Source of the DNA: Pseudomonas sp. B21-028
GTDB taxonomy: Bacteria; Pseudomonadota; Gammaproteobacteria; Pseudomonadales; Pseudomonadaceae
NCBI RefSeq assembly: GCF_024749045.1
Contig: NZ_CP087184.1
Span: 2,232,001-2,296,000, forward strand
DNA: 64,000 nt
Reading direction: 5' to 3'
The notes beneath the pieces were generated by a model. That model saw nothing but the letters and a program-made list of their open reading frames with translations. It was not told where the DNA came from and ran no database searches. Of the stretch, positions 58,544-64,000 are shown one piece after another (position 1 is the first letter of the stretch; every line of letters starts with the position of its first letter). Made by a program: the position numbers and the translations under genes.

Positions 58544-59947
58544 ATGTTGCGTGCAACGCTGGCCGGTCTGGTACTGGCTTCATTGAGCTTGTCTGCCCAG
58601 GCAGAAACCATCCGTGTCGCCATCGGCACCCAGGACACCACCATCAACTGCGCCGCCGGCGGGTTGTTGATCCGTGAGTTGGGCCTGCTGGACAAATACT
58701 TGCCCCATGACGGCGCCTATAAAGACGCCCGGTACGATATCCAGTGGAAGAACTTCACCAGCGGTGCGCCCCTGACCAACGAGATGGTCGCCGGCAAACT
58801 CGACTTCGGTGCCATGGCCGACTTCCCCGGCGCATTCAACGGCGTGGCATTCGAAACCGCCGGCAAGCACAGCCTGTTCATCAGCGTGCTGTCGGGCAGC
58901 ATCCAGGGCAGCGGCAATGGCATCGTCGTGCCCAGCGCGTCCGGGGTACAGTCCCTGGCCGAACTGAAGGGCAAGACGATCTCCGTGCCATTTGCGTCCA
59001 CTGCCCACGGCATGTTGCTGCGTGCCGTGGCGGCCCAGGGCTGGGACCCGCTCAAGGATGTGAACATCATCGCCCAACCGCCGGAAGTCGCCGGCTCGGC
59101 TTTGCAGGCCGGCAAGATCGACGCCCACGCCGACTTCGTGCCGTTCGCCGAACTGTTCCCCAGCCGGGGTTTCGCCCGCAAGATCTACGACGGCGCCCAG
59201 GCCGGCGCGCCGACGTTCCATGGGGCGTTGGTGGACCAGGCCTACGCCAGGAAATACCCGGAAATTGTCGTCGCATATTTGCGCGCAACCCTCGAGGCCA
59301 ACCAGTTGCTGGCCGCAGAGCCGGAGAAGTACAGCGAGCTGATCGCCCAGGTTACCGGGGTCGATGCCGAGGTCAATTATCTGTTCCACGGGCCGCTGGG
59401 CGTGCAGACCCGTGACCTGACCTGGAAGCCGGAATACCGGCAAGCCGTCGGCACCGCCATCGACACCCTCAAGCTGCTGAAAAAAGCCGATCGCGGCCTG
59501 GACCTCAATACGTTCATCGATGACCAGTACATCCGTGCCGCATTCAAGGCCTCGAACCTGGATTACGACGCACAACTGGGTCACTACGCCCGGACACCGT
59601 TGAGCGACGTCGATGCTTCGACCGGGCAGGCGATTACCGACTTCAGCCGCGTGGCCGAGATCTGGGTGCGTGGCGAGCCGAAAGTACGTCACTACGCCTC
59701 GGCGCAATCGGCTTTCGCCGCCCTGGCGAGCCTCAAGCAGGAAGGCAAGGGCATCCGTGCGGTCTATGCCCAGGCCAGCGACAGCGGGATCAAGTTGCTG
59801 GCCGAGCAGGCGTGGTTCGCCAGTGATGCCCAGGGCCGGCTCAGTGCGTTCCTGCTCAAGGGCCAGGCCGAGCAGTTCGCCGTGCAGCAGGGCGGCAGGG
59901 TTCTGGATTTCAGCGAAGCCACGGCCCAAGCCGTAGCCACCCGATAA
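58544..59947 (+). CDS. ABC binding protein, NitT/TauT family, with C-terminal NosL-like domain
   Basis: 467 residues. Signal peptide 1-20 (VLASLSLSAQA), then an SsuA/NMT1-like fold with FGAMADFPGAFNG and DFVPFAELFPSRGF, to about 370. From 380 a second domain reads VRHYASAQSAFAALA, AWFASDAQGRLSAF and EQFAVQQGGRVLDFSEA. It follows the NosL pattern (AYYV... ATFADEQDA ... GGRVLRFEE) but lacks the metal-binding Cys/Met pair. AGGGGAA precedes ATG 58544. Confidence 0.85.
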   Translation: MLRATLAGLVLASLSLSAQAETIRVAIGTQDTTINCAAGGLLIRELGLLDKYLPHDGAYKDARYDIQWKNFTSGAPLTNEMVAGKLDFGAMADFPGAFNGVAFETAGKHSLFISVLSGSIQGSGNGIVVPSASGVQSLAELKGKTISVPFASTAHGMLLRAVAAQGWDPLKDVNIIAQPPEVAGSALQAGKIDAHADFVPFAELFPSRGFARKIYDGAQAGAPTFHGALVDQAYARKYPEIVVAYLRATLEANQLLAAEPEKYSELIAQVTGVDAEVNYLFHGPLGVQTRDLTWKPEYRQAVGTAIDTLKLLKKADRGLDLNTFIDDQYIRAAFKASNLDYDAQLGHYARTPLSDVDASTGQAITDFSRVAEIWVRGEPKVRHYASAQSAFAALASLKQEGKGIRAVYAQASDSGIKLLAEQAWFASDAQGRLSAFLLKGQAEQFAVQQGGRVLDFSEATAQAVATR

Positions 59948-59961
59948 CCTGCCAAATGACC

Positions 59962-60050
59962 TGTGGGAGCGAGCCTGCTCGCGATGGCGTCAGATCAGTT
60001 GGAATTGATGTGACAGGGACACCGCCATCGCGAGCAGGCTCGCTCCCACA
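59962..60050. repeat. Type A REPIN inside the operon
   Basis: Two intact arms in the gap between the binding protein and permease genes. Translating it would extend the permease falsely (CGSEPARD ... SRAGSLPQG), so the permease start is placed after it. Confidence 0.9.
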
Positions 60051-60075
60051 GGGATCTCGGTCGAGAGGAAGCATT

Positions 60076-60858
60076 GTGAATCGATCTTACCTGCGCTGGC
60101 TCCCGCGAGCCGCCTCGTTACTGCTCTGCCTGCTGTTCTGGCAACTCGCCGCCAATGGCCACTGGGATCTTGGCCTGGTGACCTTCGCCAACGTCCCGAC
60201 GCCACTGGCCGTGATCCAGGCCGCGCTTGGGCTGGGGGAATCGGGCAATCTCGCCCGGCACCTGGGTAGCAGCCTGGGCCGGGTCTTTGCCGGTTATGGC
60301 GCGGCGGTGTTGATTGGTGTGGCCGTGGGGCTCGCCATCGGTCGTTCGAAATGGGCGGAAGACCTGCTGTTACCGCCGCTGGAAGTCCTGCGCCCGATCC
60401 CGGCCGTGGCCTGGATTCCCCTGGCAATCCTGATGTTTCCCTCGTCGGAACTGTCGATGGTGTTCATCACCTTCACCGGCGCGTTGTTTCCGATCCTGCT
60501 CAACACCGTGCATGGCGTCGAAGGCGTGGACCGGCGGCTGATCGCGTCGGCCAAAAGCCTGGGGGCCGGGCGCCGGGCGATCCTGCAGGAGGTGATCCTG
60601 CCGGGTGCGGCACCGAGCATCATCACCGGCCTGGCCATCGGCATGGGCACGTCCTGGTTCTGCCTGGTGACGGCGGAAATGATCGCCGGCCAGTACGGCA
60701 TCGGCTACTACACCTGGGCTTCCTACACCGTGCAGAACTACGCCGACATCGTGGTCGGCATGCTGCTCATCGGTGTGCTGGGCATGGGCAGCAGTGTGTT
60801 GATCAAGCGCCTGGGCGGGTTGTTCACGCCTTGGCATCGACCCCGAGGAAAAGCCTGA
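60076..60858 (+). CDS. ABC permease, NitT/TauT type
   Basis: 260 residues from GTG 60076 (GAGAGGAAG upstream). About six helices with the permease EAA-type loop SAKSLGAGRRAILQEVILPGAAPSI preceding TGLAIGMGTSWFCLVTAEMIAG. Stop overlaps the ATPase start by one base. The inner-membrane channel of the importer. Confidence 0.93.
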   Translation: MNRSYLRWLPRAASLLLCLLFWQLAANGHWDLGLVTFANVPTPLAVIQAALGLGESGNLARHLGSSLGRVFAGYGAAVLIGVAVGLAIGRSKWAEDLLLPPLEVLRPIPAVAWIPLAILMFPSSELSMVFITFTGALFPILLNTVHGVEGVDRRLIASAKSLGAGRRAILQEVILPGAAPSIITGLAIGMGTSWFCLVTAEMIAGQYGIGYYTWASYTVQNYADIVVGMLLIGVLGMGSSVLIKRLGGLFTPWHRPRGKA

Positions 60859-61703
60859 TGAGTGTCATGCAAACGCCCGAAGGGCGGATCGATATCCGCC
60901 AGTTGTCCATTGTCCTTGGCACGGGAGCCCAGGCGTTCGAAGCCGTCCAGGGTCTCGATTGCCAGCTCGAAGCGGGCCAGTTCGTCTGTGTCCTGGGACC
61001 GTCCGGCTGCGGAAAATCCACCTTGCTCGGCGCCTTGGCCGGGCATCTGCAACCGCGTGCCGGTACCCTGAATGTCGACGGTGTGCCGGTGTCCGGTCCG
61101 TCGCCCCAGCGGGGCATGGTGTTCCAGCAACACACGTTGTTTCCCTGGCGCAGTGTGCGCGACAACGTCGCTTTCGGCCTGAAGATGCGCGGTCTCGGCA
61201 AGGCCGAGCGATACCGCGCCGCCGATGAAATCCTGGCGCTGGTGGGGCTGGAAGGCTTTGCCGGGCATTGGCCGGATCAGCTCTCCGGGGGGATGCAGCA
61301 ACGGGTGGAAATCGCCCGGGTGCTGGTCAATCGCCCGCGGCTGCTGCTGATGGACGAACCCTTCGGCGCGTTGGATGCCCTGACCCGGTTGCGCATGCAG
61401 GAACTGCTCTTGGATATCTGGACGCGCATCCGCACCACCGTGGTGTTCGTCACCCATGACATCGATGAGGCGTTGTTCCTGGCCGACCGCTTGCTGGTGA
61501 TGAGTCCGCGCCCCGGCCGGATCATCGAGGACCTGCGGCTGGATTTTGCCCGGCCTCGCACGACGGAGCTGGTGACCCATCCCGAGTTCACCCGTTTGAA
61601 ACGCCACTGCCTCGAGTTGCTGCGCCATGAAGAGGGCCGGCAATTGCCGCGTCTCAATCCCCTCGGGCTTCCTGAAACCTCCTTGCCGCGATTTGCCTTA
61701 TGA
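60858..61703 (+). CDS. ABC ATPase, NitT/TauT type
   Basis: 281 residues. Walker A GPSGCGKST, Q-loop MVFQQHTLFPW, signature LSGGMQQRVEIAR, Walker B LLLMDEPFGALD, switch His in VTHDIDEA. It lacks the CBS or TOBE extension of other importers. GAGGAAAAG precedes ATG 60858. Stop overlaps the HEAT gene by four bases. Confidence 0.95.
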   Translation: MSVMQTPEGRIDIRQLSIVLGTGAQAFEAVQGLDCQLEAGQFVCVLGPSGCGKSTLLGALAGHLQPRAGTLNVDGVPVSGPSPQRGMVFQQHTLFPWRSVRDNVAFGLKMRGLGKAERYRAADEILALVGLEGFAGHWPDQLSGGMQQRVEIARVLVNRPRLLLMDEPFGALDALTRLRMQELLLDIWTRIRTTVVFVTHDIDEALFLADRLLVMSPRPGRIIEDLRLDFARPRTTELVTHPEFTRLKRHCLELLRHEEGRQLPRLNPLGLPETSLPRFAL

Positions 61704-62662
61704 CCTCTTTATTCGAAAGCACCGACAACGACGATATTCTCCTCCTGCAACCGCGGCTGATTGACGACGATCCCGGTGTGCGCCGTATTGCCTTGATTGA
61801 ACTGGCTGATCTTGAGGAGCCCGAAGGCCTGTCGTGGCTGGTGGATCGCCTGGGTCGGGATTCCAGTGCCGAGGTGCGGGCCGAAGCTGCGCGCCTGCTT
61901 GAGGCCTGGGAAGATGCGGCGGTGGTCGAGGCCTTGTGCCGGGCCCTGACCGATCCGTCTCCAACCGTACAGAGCGCTGCCGCACAGAGCCTGAGCCTGC
62001 TCAAGAGCGAGGCGGCGGGGAGGGTGATCCTGCCCTGGGTCGCCCATGGGGATGTCAGCGTGCGGGTCGCCGCGTTCAGGGCCTTGCGCGAGTTGCGCCT
62101 GGTGGACGCAGCACCGGTTGCGATCGCGGCCCTGGCCGATAGCGATGCCGGCGTGCGCCGCGAGGCCGTCGGGGTGCTCGGTTGGCTCAAGCGCCTCGAC
62201 GCCTTGCCGGCCCTGGCAAGGCTTGCCAGTGACGATCCGGACAGCGAAGTGCGCCGGGCGGCCACCGGCGCCCTTGGCCTGGCTTCGGACCCACAGGTCT
62301 TGCCGGCGCTGTGCCGGGCGTTGCGCGACCCGTTCTGGTCGGTGCGCGAAGAGGCGGCCACCACTTTGGGCAAGGTCGGCCACGGCGAGGCCGGCCCGGC
62401 CCTGATCGATGCGCTGGCTGACGATTATTGGCAAGTGCGCCTGCGGGCCACCCGCAGCCTTGGCCGCTTGCGCTACGCCCCAGCGTTGCAGTCCTTGATC
62501 GATACCCTGGGGCATCCCATCAGCAACCTGCGCAAGGAGGCGGCCCTGGCGTTGGGGGAGTTGCATGATCCAGGCGCCATTGCGGCCTTGCAGGCTGCCC
62601 AGGACGATGGCGACCCCGAAGTGCGCAAAGCCGTGCGCATTGCCCTGGAGCAGTTGCGATGA
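61700..62662 (+). CDS. HEAT-repeat protein
   Basis: 320 residues made of about eight or nine 31-residue alpha-alpha repeats, e.g. LIDDDPGVRRIALIELADL, SDDPDSEVRRAATGALGLA and GDPEVRKAVRIALEQLR (PBS-lyase type HEAT). No catalytic residues visible. It overlaps the ATPase and DUF971 genes with ATGA junctions. HEAT proteins of this kind often serve as lyases, scaffolds or Fe-S/cofactor maturation partners; the specific role is unknown. Confidence 0.88.
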   Translation: MTSLFESTDNDDILLLQPRLIDDDPGVRRIALIELADLEEPEGLSWLVDRLGRDSSAEVRAEAARLLEAWEDAAVVEALCRALTDPSPTVQSAAAQSLSLLKSEAAGRVILPWVAHGDVSVRVAAFRALRELRLVDAAPVAIAALADSDAGVRREAVGVLGWLKRLDALPALARLASDDPDSEVRRAATGALGLASDPQVLPALCRALRDPFWSVREEAATTLGKVGHGEAGPALIDALADDYWQVRLRATRSLGRLRYAPALQSLIDTLGHPISNLRKEAALALGELHDPGAIAALQAAQDDGDPEVRKAVRIALEQLR

Positions 62663-63036
62663 ATCCGCTGGCGATTGGCAATTCCCAAGGCACGGGACAA
62701 TTGCGCTTGAATTGGCCCGATGGTCGCGAACAGCGACTGGACCACGCCGAACTGCGCCGCCAGTGCCCATGCTCCCAGTGCCGGGCGTTTCGCCTGCAAG
62801 GGCTGGCGGTCCTGGTGGATTCGCGGATTCGGGTGGTTGAAGTCAATGCCCAGGGGTATGGGGTCCAACTGGTCTTCAGTGATGGGCATGAGCGCGGGAT
62901 TTATCCGTGGGCTTACCTGGCTGGACTGAACACTGAGCTCCCACAGGGTATCTGGATGGATGCAGTTTCATTGAACACCTTCGGAAACTGTGGGAGCGAG
63001 CCTGCTCGCGATAGCGACGACACTGCCGGAATGTGA
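62659..63036 (+). CDS. DUF971 protein with REP-encoded C-terminus
   Basis: 125 residues. The DUF971 fold (related to the N-terminal domain of gamma-butyrobetaine hydroxylase) runs to about residue 92, with zinc-type cysteines R-Q-C-P-C-S-Q-C-R and HERGIYPWAYLAGL. The last 16 residues, NCGSEPARDSDDTAGM, are translated type A REP DNA. Start overlaps the HEAT stop (ATGA). Fe-S or Zn handling is possible but unproven. Confidence 0.85.
   Translation: MNPLAIGNSQGTGQLRLNWPDGREQRLDHAELRRQCPCSQCRAFRLQGLAVLVDSRIRVVEVNAQGYGVQLVFSDGHERGIYPWAYLAGLNTELPQGIWMDAVSLNTFGNCGSEPARDSDDTAGM
62989..63017. repeat. Single type A REP arm within a coding 3' end
   Basis: TGTGGGAGCGAGCCTGCTCG followed by CGATAGCG. A decayed mate, GAGCTCCCACAGGG, lies at 62937-62950, also inside the DUF971 frame. 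Confidence 0.88.
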
Positions 63037-63070
63037 ACTGACTGGCGGCGCTTGTCAGAAAAAACCGACA

Positions 63071-63088
63071 GGAGTACAAATGTACTCC
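63071..63088. promoter_or_regulatory. LexA2 operator overlapping the lexA2 start
   Basis: GGAGTACA AA TGTACTCC is a perfect palindrome that contains the ribosome site (AGGAG) and the ATG of lexA2 at 63080. It includes GTAC-N4-GTAC, close to the P. putida LexA2 site, which I recall as GTAC-N4-GTGC. Position predicts autorepression. Confidence 0.75.
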
Positions 63089-63697
63089 ATGACGACTCTC
63101 ACACCCCGCCGCGCCGCCATCCTGACCTTCATCCGCGAACGCATCGCCGAGCAGGGTCAGCCTCCAAGCCTCGCTGAAATCAGCGAGGCGTTCGGTTTCG
63201 CCTCCCGCAGCGTGGCGCGCAAGCATGTGCTGGCGTTGACCGAAGCCGGTTTTATCGAAGTCAATCCGCACCAGGCCCGGGGCATCCGCTTGCTGAACCA
63301 GCCGCCGCGTCCCGAGCTGCTCGACGTGCCGGTGCTGGGGCGAGTAGCCGCCGGCCGGCCGATCGGCGCCGATGCCGAGGTCCACGACCGCCTGATGCTG
63401 GACCCGGCGATTTTCACCAGGGCGCCGGACTATCTGCTGCGGGTCCAGGGTGACTCGATGATCGGCGACGGCATCCTCGACGGCGACCTGGTGGGTGTCC
63501 AGCGCACGCCCCAGGCCTCGAACGGACAAATCGTGGTGGCGCGGCTCGACGGTGAAGTCACCATCAAGCGCTTCGAGCGCGTCGGCGAGCGGGTGCGCTT
63601 GTTGCCTCGCAATCCGGCCTATCAGCCGATCATCGTCGAGGCCGACCAGGACCTGGCGATAGAAGGGGTGTTCTGTGGCCTGTTGAGGCAAGGCTGA
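63080..63697 (+). CDS. lexA2: LexA2 repressor
   Basis: Second LexA of Pseudomonas, repressor of the imuA-imuB-dnaE2 cassette. 205 residues. HTH-type N-terminus 10-68 (SLAEISEAFGFASRSVARKHV), cleavage site Ala91-Gly92 in GRVAAG, and catalytic Ser126 (GDSM) and Lys163 (VTIKRF). Self-cleavage with RecA relieves repression. ATG 63080 has GGAG upstream; an ATG at 63089 is also in frame. The stop shares a base with the imuA start. Confidence 0.95.
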   Translation: MYSMTTLTPRRAAILTFIRERIAEQGQPPSLAEISEAFGFASRSVARKHVLALTEAGFIEVNPHQARGIRLLNQPPRPELLDVPVLGRVAAGRPIGADAEVHDRLMLDPAIFTRAPDYLLRVQGDSMIGDGILDGDLVGVQRTPQASNGQIVVARLDGEVTIKRFERVGERVRLLPRNPAYQPIIVEADQDLAIEGVFCGLLRQG

Positions 63698-64000
63698 TGG
63701 GCGCGGTCGTTGCGCTGGATACGCTATTCAATGGCGGCCAGGTCTGGAAAGGCCGGCCTGCGCCTCCGGCCGCCAGCCCGCAACCCACCGGCCATGCCGC
63801 ACTGGACGCGGCATTGCCCAGTGGTGGCTGGCCGGAAGCGGCGCTGACAGAGATTCTCCTCGCCGCGCCGGGCCTGGGTGAATTGCAACTGGTGTGGCCG
63901 ACCCTGGCGCGATTGTCTGCGCAAGGCGAACGGATCGTGCTGGTGGCACCGCCGTTCGTGCCCTATCCCCAGGCCTGGCAGGGCGCCGGGGTGGACCTGA
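63697..64000 (+). CDS. imuA: ImuA (SulA-like) protein, 5' part
   Basis: The frame opens at ATG 63697 (TGATG overlap with lexA2) and stays open to the window end: MGAVVALDTLFNGGQVWKGR, then ALPSGGWPEAALTEIL and GERIVLVAPPFVPYP. It matches the RecA-like ImuA fold of the mutasome. 101 codons are visible. ImuB and DnaE2 should follow beyond the window. Confidence 0.92.
   Translation, partial: MGAVVALDTLFNGGQVWKGRPAPPAASPQPTGHAALDAALPSGGWPEAALTEILLAAPGLGELQLVWPTLARLSAQGERIVLVAPPFVPYPQAWQGAGVDL

Noticed and set aside
59956..60075. 40-residue extension of the ABC permease
   Set aside because: Also REPIN-derived (CGSEPARDG, PSRAGSLPQG); GTG 60076 has a proper ribosome site.

Overview
The window is a high-GC, gene-dense chromosomal segment from a fluorescent-type Pseudomonas. 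The evidence is the gene content (glutaminase GlsB, MocR and LysR regulators, the GlgE-TreS-GlgB block, DUF3203, lexA2-imuA) and about two dozen copies of two intergenic palindromic repeat families. Type A has the GTGGGAGCGAGCCTGCTCGC core (REP/REPIN type). Type B has the TGTGGCGAGGGGATTTATCC arm. No rRNA, tRNA, CRISPR or prophage genes were seen. All calls come from reading the sequence and from family knowledge; no database search was run.

Layout: 1-2.8 kb, 5' end of a CBS-domain gene and DNA polymerase II (polB). 2.8-6.2 kb, an AEC carrier and a LysR regulator divergent from an MFS exporter. 6.2-14.5 kb, mostly single metabolic or envelope genes: aldo/keto reductase, exported aldose epimerase, a lipoprotein, TauE/SafE permease, DUF4174 protein, class C beta-lactamase, Dyp peroxidase and an SDR. 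14.6-19.1 kb, a MocR regulator, an isolated ccoG, DUF3203, MgtC and a tiny proline-rich protein. 19.3-27.2 kb, glgE, a treS-maltokinase fusion and glgB, the complete trehalose to alpha-glucan (GlgE) route. 27.4-30 kb, glucarate dehydratase, a truncated glucarate permease and a divergent FadR-type regulator. 30.6-34.3 kb, atoB/scoB/scoA (acetoacetate to acetyl-CoA) with a divergent LysR. 34.5-38.6 kb, a stress and metal block: DUF892 ferritin-like protein, unknown protein, metallothionein, KGG-repeat protein, Mn-catalase and ZIP transporter. 38.9-44.9 kb, a lipoprotein, glsB, small unknown genes, topB and a single-domain response regulator, the last two sharing a strong LexA-box-like palindrome. 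45.1-49.5 kb, an MHS transporter, a GMC oxidoreductase and a divergent LysR. 50.0-53.1 kb, an exported three-gene set: cytochrome c5-like lipoprotein, Tat flavin oxidase, and a Tat alanine-racemase-fold protein carrying a frameshift. 53.3-55.5 kb, an SphA-like outer-membrane protein and its divergent AraC regulator. 55.5-63.0 kb, the most unusual block (below). 63.1-64 kb, lexA2 and the start of imuA (SOS mutagenesis cassette).

The 55.5-63.0 kb cluster is the best candidate for an undescribed system. A GntR/UTRA regulator with a perfect palindrome at its promoter is overlapped by a gene for an AprA/FrdA-like flavoprotein. An 81-residue two-cluster ferredoxin follows, then a NitT/TauT-type ABC importer whose binding protein carries a C-terminal NosL-like domain, then a HEAT-repeat protein and a DUF971 protein. 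The last four genes overlap stop-to-start. The set looks like import of a small anion or organosulfur/nitrogen compound coupled to a cytoplasmic flavin/Fe-S redox module, with HEAT and DUF971 proteins as accessory or maturation factors. The substrate cannot be read from the sequence.

The repeats are biologically informative. They terminate most operons and form a three-copy 131-bp array. They have grown a 19-bp satellite from one arm of the type B element, and they encode the last residues of the DUF971 protein.
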